Assembly: GCF_023074075.1 (NCBI RefSeq) | Contig: NZ_JADPKT010000097.1 | Span: 1-64,000, forward strand | Length of the DNA stretch: 64,000 nucleotides | Direction of reading: 5' to 3' | DNA from: Bradyrhizobium sp. 138 | GTDB taxonomy: Bacteria > Pseudomonadota > Alphaproteobacteria > Rhizobiales > Xanthobacteraceae | Shown here: piece after piece, positions 55,837-64,000 of the stretch | Position numbering within the stretch: position 1 is the stretch's first letter | How the letters are laid out: every line of letters starts with the position of its first letter | Made by a program: the position numbers and the translations under genes | The notes under the pieces: generated by a model | Told to the model about the DNA's origin: nothing | Seen by the model: only the letters and a program-made list of their open reading frames with translations | Database searches by the model: none

Positions 55837-57336
55837 ATGATGTTGTCTGGATGGCGCGAAGTCACGGCCCGCCGGCCGTGGCGGATTTCGGCGAAGCTGC
55901 TGATCATCTCGTCCGTGGTGACGGTGATCGGCTTCTCCGCCATTTGCGTCAACGTCATGCTGGACATGCGCCGGGGCGAGGAGGCGCTCGCCCGCCAGAC
56001 GCTGGAGAATTTGGCGACGAGCATCGAGTCCGACGTCAGCCGCAACATCGAGATCTACGACCTGTCGCTGAAGGCCGTCGCCAGCAACATGCTGCTGCCC
56101 GAGCTCGCCACGGTCTCGAAGCCGATTCGTCACCTGATTCTGTTCGACCACGCGACGACGGCCAGGCATTTCGGCGCCATCCAGGTGTTCGATTCCGAGG
56201 GCAGGCTGGCCATCGACGCATCCACGCTCGATCCGCTGCCGGAGAACCGGAGCGAGGAGGACTACTTTAAGGTCCATCGCGATAATGCCGAGGCCGGGCT
56301 CTTCATCAGCCGCCCCAGGCTGTTTCGCGGCGCCTATTCCATCGTGCTGAGCCGGCGCATCAGCGACACCGACGGCGGGTTCCTGGGCGTCGTCGCCGGC
56401 TCGATCCGCTTCAGCTATTTCCACGAATTGTTCGAGCGGCTGAGCCTCGATCCCGAGGACACCATCACGGTGCTCAAGCGTGACCGCACCATCATGATGC
56501 GGCGGCCGTTCGATCTCGACGTCATCGGCACGAATCTGAACGACCGTCGGGCCTGGAAGCCCGACAATCTCCCGATCGGCGCCTCCTATTCGGGACAGGG
56601 CCCGGTCGATCCGACGGCGCGGCTCTATGTCCGCAGCGGCGGCAGCGGACCACTGTTCGTGGTGGCGGGCAAGCCTCTGGCCGCGGTGTTCGCACTCTGG
56701 CAGAAGGAAGCGCTTCGCATCGGCGCCGTGGTGCTGGTGCTCGCGCTGTTCGTGCTGGGATCGACGCTGGTGCTCGCGCGCGAGATCGGCCGGCGCGCCG
56801 AGGCCGAGCGCAAGCTCGAGGAGATGGCGACGACGGACGCGCTCACCGGCCTGAAGAACCGCCGCAAGTTCGATTCCGTCATCGACGTCGAATGGCGGCG
56901 CGCCATGCGCCAGAAGGCGCCGGTCGCGCTATTGATGATCGATGCCGATCACTTCAAGGCCTACAACGACACGTTCGGCCATCAGGCGGGCGACCAGGTC
57001 CTGGTCGGCATCGCCATCTGCATTTCCGATTCGGTGAGCCGGGCCGGCGACTGCGCCGCTCGCTATGGCGGCGAGGAATTCGCCGTGCTGCTGCCGACCA
57101 CTTCGGCCATCGATGCCTTCAAGATCGCTGAGACGATCCGCGCCAAGGTGCAGGGCTGGTCCGACGACCCTGTGACTTTGACGGTGTCCTGCGGCGTCGC
57201 CAGCCTCATTCCCACCGCCGGCATGGACTGGTCGGTCCTGGTCGCCGCCGCCGACAAGGCGCTCTACGCCGCGAAAGCGGGCGGACGGAATCAGTCGGTG
57301 GTTGCGAGCGTGCCGCAGCTATCGCTGGCGGCGTGA
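55837..57336 (+). CDS. Membrane diguanylate cyclase with Cache sensor
   Basis: 499 residues: TM1 at about 20-40 (ISAKLLIISSVVTVIGFSAI), a periplasmic dCache-type domain to about 285, TM2 at about 292-312 (GAVVLVLALFVLGSTLVLA), and a C-terminal GGDEF domain with the active signature RYGGEEFAVLLP (near 410) and inhibitory RxxD site RAGD five residues before it. It should make cyclic-di-GMP in response to an external ligand, with product feedback. Two ATGs in a row at 55837; gggagc is the ribosome site. Confidence 0.93.
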   Translation: MMLSGWREVTARRPWRISAKLLIISSVVTVIGFSAICVNVMLDMRRGEEALARQTLENLATSIESDVSRNIEIYDLSLKAVASNMLLPELATVSKPIRHLILFDHATTARHFGAIQVFDSEGRLAIDASTLDPLPENRSEEDYFKVHRDNAEAGLFISRPRLFRGAYSIVLSRRISDTDGGFLGVVAGSIRFSYFHELFERLSLDPEDTITVLKRDRTIMMRRPFDLDVIGTNLNDRRAWKPDNLPIGASYSGQGPVDPTARLYVRSGGSGPLFVVAGKPLAAVFALWQKEALRIGAVVLVLALFVLGSTLVLAREIGRRAEAERKLEEMATTDALTGLKNRRKFDSVIDVEWRRAMRQKAPVALLMIDADHFKAYNDTFGHQAGDQVLVGIAICISDSVSRAGDCAARYGGEEFAVLLPTTSAIDAFKIAETIRAKVQGWSDDPVTLTVSCGVASLIPTAGMDWSVLVAAADKALYAAKAGGRNQSVVASVPQLSLAA

Positions 57337-57347
57337 CGAGCTCTTTC

Positions 57348-57443
57348 CCCGTCATTGCGAGGAGCTCTTGCGACGAAGCAATCCAGGCCTTCTCCACGGA
57401 AAGATTCTGGATTGCTTCGTCGCTTCGCTCCTCGCAATGACGA
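57348..57443. repeat. Palindromic intergenic repeat, family D (copy 2)
   Basis: Arms cccgtcattgcgaggagc and gctcctcgcaatgacg, inner arms gcaatccaggcc and ttctggattgcttcgtcgc. It lies between the convergent cyclase and galU genes. Confidence 0.88.
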
Positions 57444-57449
57444 GGGGCG

Positions 57450-58325
57450 CTACTGCCCCAGATACTTCTTCATCTCCGCGATCAGGCCGTCACGCAGCTC
57501 GGGGCGCTTCAGGCCGTAGGCGATGTTGGCGCGGAGGAAGCCGGGCTTGGAGCCGCAATCGTGGCGCTCGCCCTCGAACTCGACGCCGTAGAATTTCTGC
57601 GACTTGGCGAGCCCGATCATGGCGTCGGTGAGCTGGATCTCGCCACCGGCGCCGCGCTCCTGCGTCTGAAGGATCTTGAAGATCTCGGGCTGGAGGATGT
57701 AGCGGCCGGTGATCGAGAGGTTGGAGGGCGCGGTGCCCTTGGCCGGCTTCTCGACCATGCCGTCGACCTCGAACATCTTGCCGCTGCGTTTTCCCACACC
57801 GCAGATGCCGTATTGATGGGTGAGATGGTCGGGCACCGCCTCGACCGCGACCAGATTGGATTTCTCGCCGAGCGAGGATGCCATCTCGATCATCTGCTTG
57901 AGGCAGCCCGGTGTGTTGAGCACGAGCTCGTCGGGCAGCACGACCGCGAACGGCTCGTTGCCGACGATATCGCGCGCGCACCAGACCGCGTGACCGAGGC
58001 CGAGCGGCGCCTGCTGGCGGGTGAAGCTGACCGCGCCGGCCTCGGGCTGGTTCTGCGCCAGGATGTCCTGCTCGGCCTTCTTGCCGCGCTGGCTTAGCGT
58101 CGCGTCGAGCTCGAACATCCGGTCGAAATGATCTTCGATGACGTTCTTGTTACGGCCGGTGACGAAGATGAAATGCTCGATGCCGGCCTCCCGCGCCTCG
58201 TCATAGACGTATTGGATCAGCGGCTTGTCGACGATGGTCAGCATTTCCTTCGGCATCGCCTTGGTGGCGGGCAGGACACGGGTGCCGAGGCCGGCGACGG
58301 GGAATACGGCTTTGCGAATTTTCAT
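57450..58325 (-). CDS. galU: UTP-glucose-1-phosphate uridylyltransferase
   Basis: A 291-residue GalU making UDP-glucose for polysaccharides and membrane lipids. Nucleotide-binding start KAVFPVAGLGTRVLPATKAM, PKEMLTIVDKPLIQYVYDEA, FIFVTGRNKNVIEDHFD, VVLPDELV (metal Asp) and the C-terminal GGEIQLTDAM ... HDCGSKPGFLRANI. Normal length, single-gene unit on the minus strand. Confidence 0.96.
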   Translation of the reverse strand: MKIRKAVFPVAGLGTRVLPATKAMPKEMLTIVDKPLIQYVYDEAREAGIEHFIFVTGRNKNVIEDHFDRMFELDATLSQRGKKAEQDILAQNQPEAGAVSFTRQQAPLGLGHAVWCARDIVGNEPFAVVLPDELVLNTPGCLKQMIEMASSLGEKSNLVAVEAVPDHLTHQYGICGVGKRSGKMFEVDGMVEKPAKGTAPSNLSITGRYILQPEIFKILQTQERGAGGEIQLTDAMIGLAKSQKFYGVEFEGERHDCGSKPGFLRANIAYGLKRPELRDGLIAEMKKYLGQ

Positions 58326-58524
58326 GTGATTGTTCGAATACCTGGGGGCACATGGGGACGGAGCAATGGCATCTTGCTAGCCTGTTTGCAGCCGCCAACA
58401 AAGGCGGTTGTGGGGCCTCATCCGCGCAGAGTTAAGAAAAAGGCCGCCACCAAAATTTCACCTTTGTTAAGCTATTGGCAACCGTAACCAGGCCTCCTGA
58501 TGGCGGATTTCCTAAGGCGGACGG

Positions 58525-59928
58525 GTGGACATGATGCAACCGGTGGCAGGGCAGGCAGGACGGGCGGTATCCGCGACCGGCGCAATGATGATTGCGGCGG
58601 CTTTGCTGCTGCCTGCCAGCGCGCACGCCCAGGCGCAGAACGGCCTGTCCAACCTGTTCGGCGGCATCTTCTCCGGGCCAAACCCGGCGCCTTCGCAAGC
58701 GGCGCCCAGCCCGGGTGGCGCGCCAACGGGACCGCTGCCTTGGAGCGGCGAGGACGGCGCTTCGGGCCATCCGCTGATGACGGCCGCGGCGATCCGCGAG
58801 GCCGCCGGCAATTTCAGCAATTGCGTCGCCGGGATGTGGCCGGATGCCGCACGGCGCGGCATCACGCAGGAGAATTTTCAGCGCTTCACGGCCGGGCTCT
58901 CACCCGACCTGCGCATCATGGACCTGATGGACTCGCAACCGGAGTTCACCAAATCGATCTGGGACTATCTCGACATCCTCGTGAACGACAACCGCCTCGC
59001 CAAGGGCCGTGAGATCCTCGCCAAATACAAGGCGCAGTTCGACGCCACCGAAAAGGCCACCGGCGTCGACCGCTACATCATCGCCTCGATCTGGGGCATC
59101 GAGTCCAATTACTCGACGCAGATGGGCGACCGCAGCGTGCTGCAATCGACCGCGACGCTCGCCTGCATCGGCCGCCGCCAGGCCTATTTCAAGGACGAGT
59201 TTCTGTCGGCGCTGGAGATCGTCAACCGTGGCGATCTCAGACCCGAGCAGATGCGCGGCTCCTGGGCCGGCGCCTTCGGACCGACCCAGTTCATGCCGAC
59301 CGCGTTCAAGCGCTTTGCCGTCGATGGCGACGGTGACGGCAGGCGCGACGTCGTCGACAATCCCACCGACCTGATCGCCTCGACCGCCAACAATCTGAAA
59401 AAGGACGGTTGGCAGGCCGGCCAGACCTGGGGCTTTGAGGTGGTGGTGCCCCAGGGCTTCAACTACATGCTGGCCGACCGCGCCAAGGCGATGACGATCG
59501 CGCAGTGGGAGAAGCTCGGCCTCAAGCGCCCGGCGGGCCAGCCCTTCCCGCATCCGGCGGAGAAGGCCTACCTGCTGGCGCCGGCCGGCGCGCAGGGGCC
59601 CGGCTTCCTGATGCTCCAGAACTACCGCGTCATCATGAAATACAACCCCGCCGAGGCCTATGCGCTGGCGATCGGACATTTCGCCGACCGCCTGCGCGGG
59701 GGACAGCCCTTCGTGCAGCCCTGGCCGCGGCAGGAACGGGAGCTGTCGCGCACCGAGCGGCTGGAACTGCAACAGCTGCTGGCCCAGCGCGGCTTCTACA
59801 AGGGGACCCCCGACGGTCAGTTCGGCGGCCAGACCCGGGAAGCGCTGCGCAACTTCCAGGCCTCGATCGGGGCGCCCGCCGACGGCTTTGCCTCCTCAGA
59901 CGTGCTGGACCGGCTGCGCCGGCGGTAA
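58525..59928 (+). CDS. Lytic murein transglycosylase with peptidoglycan-binding domain
   Basis: 467 residues: signal peptide (MMIAAALLLPASAHAQ), a Pro/Gly linker, an MltB-type (SLT_2) catalytic domain at about 85-385 with the catalytic Glu in IASIWGIESNYSTQMGDRSV, GSWAGAFGPTQFMPTAFKRF, and NPAEAYALAIGHFADRL, then a C-terminal PG_binding_1 domain (LQQLLAQRGFYKGTPDGQFG). It cuts peptidoglycan glycan strands in the periplasm. The start could be GTG 58525 or the ATGs at 58531/58534. Confidence 0.94.
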   Translation: MDMMQPVAGQAGRAVSATGAMMIAAALLLPASAHAQAQNGLSNLFGGIFSGPNPAPSQAAPSPGGAPTGPLPWSGEDGASGHPLMTAAAIREAAGNFSNCVAGMWPDAARRGITQENFQRFTAGLSPDLRIMDLMDSQPEFTKSIWDYLDILVNDNRLAKGREILAKYKAQFDATEKATGVDRYIIASIWGIESNYSTQMGDRSVLQSTATLACIGRRQAYFKDEFLSALEIVNRGDLRPEQMRGSWAGAFGPTQFMPTAFKRFAVDGDGDGRRDVVDNPTDLIASTANNLKKDGWQAGQTWGFEVVVPQGFNYMLADRAKAMTIAQWEKLGLKRPAGQPFPHPAEKAYLLAPAGAQGPGFLMLQNYRVIMKYNPAEAYALAIGHFADRLRGGQPFVQPWPRQERELSRTERLELQQLLAQRGFYKGTPDGQFGGQTREALRNFQASIGAPADGFASSDVLDRLRRR

Positions 59929-60098
59929 AATCGCGCCGAAAGTAACCTTGAACGGGGATTTTGGCAGGCAGCCTTGACGGAGGCGGCTGTTCCCCGGTGT
60001 ATGGGACAAGAATTTGCAACGGAATTTGCCCGTTTGGCGCCGGATTCCGTTATTATATTGAGCCGCTTCCGATCCCCGTTGCGCGTGCCCGAGATCAC

Positions 60099-61811
60099 AT
60101 GTCGAAGAAGTCCCTGTTCAAGGCGCTGACCGAGACCGGCCCGTTGATCGCGCTGGGGACGGCGCTTGCGATCCTGGTTTCGGTCGCGGGGCCCGCCTCG
60201 GCGCAGTTCTTCAACTTCCCCGGCTTCGGCGGCCCGCCGCAGCGCTCGGCTCCGCCACCCCAACGGGGCGGCGGTGGAGGTGGCGGCGGCTGGTTCGGCG
60301 GCGATTTCTTCGCGCCGTTCCAACAGCAACAGCAACAGGCACCGCGCCAGGATTTTTCGCGCGCGCCGGCGCCGGCGAAACGCGACACCATCCCTGAGAA
60401 GAACGTGCTGGTGATCGGCGACGCCATGGCCGACTGGCTCGCCTATGGCCTGGAAGACGCCTACACCGAGCAGCCGGACATGGGCGTGATCCGCAAGCAC
60501 AAGACGACGTCCGGCCTGATCAAGTACCAGCCGAAGGGTGAGCCCTCGGATTGGGCGGCTGCGGCGCGCGGCATCATCGAGACCGAGAGGCCTGACGTGA
60601 TCGTCGTCATGCTCGGCCTCAACGATCGCACCGCGATCCGCGAGCCTGTCGCCGACAAGACGGACAAGGCGACCGCCGACAAAGACAAGAAGAACGACAA
60701 GGGCGCGCGCGCCAAGCAACCGGGCAAGCCCGGCGAGACCAAGCCCGGCAACGATGCGGCCGCCAAGCCTGACGACAAGCCTGCCGACGCCGACCTGCCG
60801 CAGGATGATGCCGACAACGCCGATACGCCTGCGGCCGCGCCCGAAAAGACGGCCCGCAATCCGAACGGTCTCTACGAATTCCGCGATGATCGCTGGGTCG
60901 AGCTTTACGGCAAGAAGATCGAGGAGCTGGCAGGCGTGCTCAAGGCCAAGGGCGTGCCGGTGCTCTGGGTCGGCCTGCCCGCCATTCGCGGCCAGAAGGG
61001 CACGGCGGACATGCTGTTCCTGGATTCGCTCTATCGCGAAGGCGCGGCCAAGGCCGGCATCACCTATGTCGATGTCTGGGACGGCTTTGTCGACGAGGCC
61101 GGCCGCTTCCTGCAGAAGGGTCCTGACTTCGAAGGCCAGATCCGTCAGCTCCGCAGCTCCGACGGCGTCTATTTCACCAAACCGGGCGCGCGCAAGCTCG
61201 CGCACTATGTCGAGCGCGAGATCACGCGCCTGCTTGCGGGCCGCTCGGGCCCGATCGCGCTGCCGAGCGAGCCGGCGACACCCGACACCAGCGCGGAGCC
61301 CGGCAAGCCTGCGCCGCGGCCGCTGGCGGGGCCGATCGTGCCGCTGGTTGCGGCCTCGATCTCGACCGATCAATTGCTGGGCGGACCGGGCTCGCGTCCC
61401 GCCGCCGTCGATGCGCTCGCGGCGAAGACGATGGTGAAGGGCGAGCCGCTGGCCGCTCCGGCCGGCCGCGCCGACGATTATGTCTGGCCGCGCCGCGAAG
61501 TCGGGCGCGAGCAGGCTAAGGGCGATACGCCGATGGCTGCGACGACGCCTGAGGGCAGTGCCGCGCCAGGCACACCGGGTGCCGCGGCTGCGATCGCCCC
61601 GCCAAAGCTCGCGCCGAAGAAGCCGCCGGTGCAGCCGCAGCAGCCGGTGCAGGCTAGTCCCTCGTTCCGCGATTTCTTCGGCTTCGGGTCTCCGCAGCCA
61701 CCGCCGCCACGTCAGCTGGCGCCGGCGCCCGGGCCGCGCAATCCGAATCTCAATCCGGGGGTCCCACGTCCGCCTGGAAACGTCGGACGCTCGGCCGAGA
61801 TGTTCCGGTAA
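60099..61811 (+). CDS. DUF459 SGNH-hydrolase-type exported protein
   Basis: A 570-residue exported protein. Signal peptide ends SVAGPASAQ; a Gly tract and a Gln tract (FQQQQQQAPR) follow at about 55-80. The DUF459/SGNH domain begins NVLVIGDAMADWLAYGLEDA (block I, with the usual Ser replaced by Ala), PDVIVVMLGLNDRTAIRE (block III) and ends with SSDGVYFTKPGARKLAHYVE (Asp/His region). A Lys/Asp-rich insert lies at about 185-260, and the tail from 400 on is Pro/Ala-rich. It may act on peptidoglycan or polysaccharide acyl groups. ATG 60099 is chosen because the signal peptide starts there. Confidence 0.85.
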   Translation: MSKKSLFKALTETGPLIALGTALAILVSVAGPASAQFFNFPGFGGPPQRSAPPPQRGGGGGGGGWFGGDFFAPFQQQQQQAPRQDFSRAPAPAKRDTIPEKNVLVIGDAMADWLAYGLEDAYTEQPDMGVIRKHKTTSGLIKYQPKGEPSDWAAAARGIIETERPDVIVVMLGLNDRTAIREPVADKTDKATADKDKKNDKGARAKQPGKPGETKPGNDAAAKPDDKPADADLPQDDADNADTPAAAPEKTARNPNGLYEFRDDRWVELYGKKIEELAGVLKAKGVPVLWVGLPAIRGQKGTADMLFLDSLYREGAAKAGITYVDVWDGFVDEAGRFLQKGPDFEGQIRQLRSSDGVYFTKPGARKLAHYVEREITRLLAGRSGPIALPSEPATPDTSAEPGKPAPRPLAGPIVPLVAASISTDQLLGGPGSRPAAVDALAAKTMVKGEPLAAPAGRADDYVWPRREVGREQAKGDTPMAATTPEGSAAPGTPGAAAAIAPPKLAPKKPPVQPQQPVQASPSFRDFFGFGSPQPPPPRQLAPAPGPRNPNLNPGVPRPPGNVGRSAEMFR

Positions 61812-61820
61812 TCGCTGACG

Positions 61821-61952
61821 TGTCCCGGACGCGGCGCAGCACCTCTTGGTGATGCGACGCAGAGCCGGGACCCTGTCCTCTCACGATGCTCAAAAAAAAT
61901 GGGCCCCGGCTCAGCAGCGCAACACTGCGTGCTGCGCTGCGTCCGGGGCACG
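61821..61952. repeat. Palindromic intergenic repeat, family A (copy 4)
   Basis: Starts tgtcccggacgcggcgcagc, internal pair gagccgggaccc / gggccccggctcagc, ends gctgcgtccggggca. It lies between the convergent DUF459 and CsbD-like genes. Confidence 0.88.
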
Positions 61953-61969
61953 GGATGCGTGTTTGTCGC

Positions 61970-62344
61970 TCAGCCGTAATAGCGCCAGCGCGGCGGCGGA
62001 CGGCGTGCGGGCCGCGACATCAAAAGCGCGAGCGCAAACCCGATGCCGCCGGCGACCAGCAGCGCGCCGAGCGGATTGTCCTGCACTTTTTTCGACAGCG
62101 CCTGTGTCCCATCGCGAAAAGTTTCGCCGCTGTTCTCATAGGCGTCCTTGGCGTAGCCGGCGGCGGTGTCCGTGGCATCGCGCACGGCGTCCTTGGCCTG
62201 GCCGTAGAGATTTTGCACGGCGCCGGCAGCTTCCTTGGCCTTGCCCGATGCCTGCGTCTTCGCATCGCCTGCCACGTCGCCGATCGCGCCTTCCGCGCGT
62301 CCGGCATATTCCTTGGCCGATCCAACAATCCGATCCGTATCCAT
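61970..62344 (-). CDS. CsbD-like stress protein with C-terminal membrane anchor
   Basis: 124 residues. The N-terminal CsbD-type repeats (DRIVGSAKEYAGRAEGAIGD, QASGKAKEAAGAVQNLYGQA) are followed by a hydrophobic segment near 92-108 (PLGALLVAGGIGFALALLMS) and a basic tail (RPARRPPPRWRYYG). CsbD relatives are induced by general stress; the molecular role is unknown. Ribosome site gaggagcatc before ATG 62344. Confidence 0.85.
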   Translation of the reverse strand: MDTDRIVGSAKEYAGRAEGAIGDVAGDAKTQASGKAKEAAGAVQNLYGQAKDAVRDATDTAAGYAKDAYENSGETFRDGTQALSKKVQDNPLGALLVAGGIGFALALLMSRPARRPPPRWRYYG

Positions 62345-62444
62345 GATGCTCCTCCTCGGGGGTCAGCCCAAGTAACCGATCAAGCGCGGCGCGGTTCCTC
62401 GTCATGACGAAAGTGTCGTCCGGGTGGAAGCAGAGGAATCCGAG

Positions 62445-63182
62445 CTACAAGATCAGCCCGCCATCGACGACCAGCGTCTGGCCGATGATGTAGGACGATA
62501 ACGGCGAGGCCAGGAACAGCGCCGCGCCCGCCATGTCGGCCGGCGTGCCCAATCGCCGCAGCGGAATGCGCGCGAGCGCGCCTTCGAGCCGCTTCGGATT
62601 GTCGGTCGTCACCTTCGTCATCTTGGTGTCGACGAGTCCGGGCGCGATGCCGTTGACGCGGATGCCGTCCTCGGCCCAGGCCTCGCCCAGCGTCCGCGTC
62701 AATCCGACCGCACCGGTCTTCGAGGCGTTATAGGCGGGATTGCCCATGGTGGAATGATAGGCCGCGGTCGAGGACACCATGATCAGCGCGCCCTTCGAAT
62801 CCCGCAACATGGCATGAAATCGCGTGGCGCAGGCCATCAGGCTCATCAGATTGACCTCGACCACCTTGCGGAAGCCGCTCATCTCGAATTCGCCGCGGCG
62901 ATAGAGCACCACGCCTTGCGCGAGCACGAGCACGTCGAGCCTGTCGAAGGGCGGCTTGAATGCCTCGATCGCACCGGGACTGCCGACGTCGAGCTGCGCA
63001 TAGGCGAGGCCCGTGAGATCGGAGCCTTCCTGCGCAGAATATTCCGTTGCGCGAGCGCGCGTGCCGCTCACCGCGACCTCCGCGCCCCTGGTGCGAAAAG
63101 CCTGCGCGATGCCGTTGCCGATCCCGCTCGAACCGCCGACGACCAGCACTTGCTTGCCTGAGAAATCGAGCTCGTTCGCCAT
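62445..63182 (-). CDS. Short-chain dehydrogenase/reductase
   Basis: A 245-residue SDR. NAD(P)-binding VLVVGGSSGIGNGIAQAFRT; catalytic Ser in LIMVSSTAAYHSTMG and Tyr/Lys in NPAYNASKTGAVGLTRTLG (Y-x-x-x-K); RVNGIAPGLVDTKMTK. Classical SDR length. Substrate unknown. Divergent from the dioxygenase gene, and the two might serve one pathway. Confidence 0.92.
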   Translation of the reverse strand: MANELDFSGKQVLVVGGSSGIGNGIAQAFRTRGAEVAVSGTRARATEYSAQEGSDLTGLAYAQLDVGSPGAIEAFKPPFDRLDVLVLAQGVVLYRRGEFEMSGFRKVVEVNLMSLMACATRFHAMLRDSKGALIMVSSTAAYHSTMGNPAYNASKTGAVGLTRTLGEAWAEDGIRVNGIAPGLVDTKMTKVTTDNPKRLEGALARIPLRRLGTPADMAGAALFLASPLSSYIIGQTLVVDGGLIL

Positions 63183-63319
63183 CGCGGCCTCCCTTTTGTC
63201 TTGCTTGTTTGACCTGTCTGGCTGCCATACACACCGAGCGTTGACAACCGCGGATGCAAGAGTAGCTTTTTCCTCGACAGAGCGGGACCAACCGCTCGCG
63301 ACCCGCGGGAGAGAACGTC

Positions 63320-64000
63320 ATGACGATCGCCATCCGGCAGCTTCAAAAACATTTTGTCGGCGAGGTTTCCGGCCTCGATTTGCGCAAGCCCCTCACGGCA
63401 GATGAGGCGCGCGAGGTCGAGGCCGCCATGGACAAATACGCCGTGCTCGTCTTTCACGATCAGGACATCACCGACGAGCAGCAGATGGCGTTCGCGCTGA
63501 ATTTCGGCCAGCGCGAGGAAGCGCGCGGTGGCAACATCACCAAGGCCGATGAATACCGCCTCACCTCGGGCCTGAACGACGTCTCCAACCTCGGCAAGGA
63601 CGGCAAGCCGCTGCCGAAGGACAGCCGCGCCAATCTGTTCAATCTCGGCAATTGCCTCTGGCACTCCGACAGCTCGTTCCGCCCGATCCCCGCAAAGTTC
63701 TCGCTGCTGTCGGCACGCGTGGTGAATCCAAAGGGCGGCAACACCGAATTCGCCGACATGCGCGCCGCCTATGACGCGCTCGACGACGACACCAAGGCGG
63801 AGATCGATAACCTCGTCTGCGAGCACTCGCTGATGTATTCGCGGGGATCGCTCGGATTCACCGAATATACCGATGAAGAGAAAGAGATGTTCAAACCGGT
63901 GCTGCAACGGTTGGTGCGCACCCATCCGGTCCATCGCCGCAAGTCGCTGTATCTCTCATCGCATGCCGGCAAGGTCGTCGGCATGAGCGTGCCGGAGGGG
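63320..64000 (+). CDS. TauD/TfdA-family 2-oxoglutarate dioxygenase, cut by window end
   Basis: The first 227 residues of an Fe(II)/2-oxoglutarate dioxygenase. Starts MTIAIRQLQKHFVGEVSGLD with ribosome site gggagagaacgtc. DKYAVLVFHDQDITDEQQMA, iron ligands His and Asp in LWHSDSSFRP, and ANLFNLGNCLWH are typical of the TfdA branch. The second iron-binding His and the 2-oxoglutarate Arg lie beyond the window. Substrate unknown; relatives cleave aryl ethers or oxidise sulfonates. Confidence 0.9.
   Translation, partial: MTIAIRQLQKHFVGEVSGLDLRKPLTADEAREVEAAMDKYAVLVFHDQDITDEQQMAFALNFGQREEARGGNITKADEYRLTSGLNDVSNLGKDGKPLPKDSRANLFNLGNCLWHSDSSFRPIPAKFSLLSARVVNPKGGNTEFADMRAAYDALDDDTKAEIDNLVCEHSLMYSRGSLGFTEYTDEEKEMFKPVLQRLVRTHPVHRRKSLYLSSHAGKVVGMSVPEG

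Noticed and set aside
59817..61373. 518-residue open frame on the minus strand opposite the transglycosylase and DUF459 genes
   Set aside because: Spans two genuine plus-strand genes and has no recognisable domain; a shadow of third-position GC bias.

Overview
The window looks like a chromosomal stretch of a Bradyrhizobium-type alphaproteobacterium. The grounds are high GC, the gene order yebC-ruvC-ruvA-ruvB next to a ybgC remnant (the usual neighbour of tol-pal), a 6S RNA between zapA and the 5-formyl-THF cyclo-ligase gene, an RcdA/DUF1465 gene near rpmE, soluble chemoreceptors, and several families of long palindromic intergenic repeats. No rRNA, tRNA or CRISPR array was seen.

Positions 1-9.85 kb are the right end of a decayed mobile island. 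They hold an IS21-type istA/istB remnant whose istB is split by about 6 kb of broken genes: a peptide ABC transporter, a GAF fragment, a COG2984-type binding protein, and a DUF993 gene fused to a truncated RND pump. An intact large serine recombinase follows. It ends exactly where the first 27 codons of ybgC appear on the other strand, so this is the right attachment site of an element that has split ybgC. The left end of the element lies outside the window.

Positions 9.9-17.7 kb are core: a Tat-type metallophosphoesterase, ruvBAC and yebC on the minus strand, then two tandem cytoplasmic chemoreceptors on the plus strand that share a C-terminal domain; one also carries a PilZ domain.

Positions 17.7-24.4 kb are AT-richer and probably acquired. 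Cytochrome c gene fragments in scrambled order flank a stand-alone RelA/SpoT-type alarmone synthetase. After these comes a four-gene cassette of exported proteins: three small Cys-plus-coiled-coil proteins and one of 983 residues. I recognise no family for the cassette, and it is the best candidate here for an undescribed system.

Positions 24.5-38.4 kb are core metabolism and division: ymdB and the cyclo-ligase, 6S RNA, zapA and a DUF4164 gene (minus strand), then the plus-strand central carbon run tkt, gap, pgk, class II aldolase, class I aldolase, a ThiE-like protein, a Sel1-repeat protein and an inositol-monophosphatase-type enzyme, and finally a convergent AAA ATPase gene.

Positions 38.5-64 kb carry envelope and signalling genes: an RND pump with its adaptor, a CFA-synthase-like methyltransferase, a MotA/ExbB-like plus OmpA/MotB-like pair, a GNAT enzyme, an ABC exporter, L31, RcdA-like, DUF1192, a quinone oxidoreductase, two cyclic-di-GMP enzymes, DUF7662-like, GalU, a lytic transglycosylase, a DUF459 SGNH hydrolase, a CsbD-like protein, an SDR and a TauD/TfdA dioxygenase cut by the window end. 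Many gaps between these genes hold palindromic repeats of at least four families.
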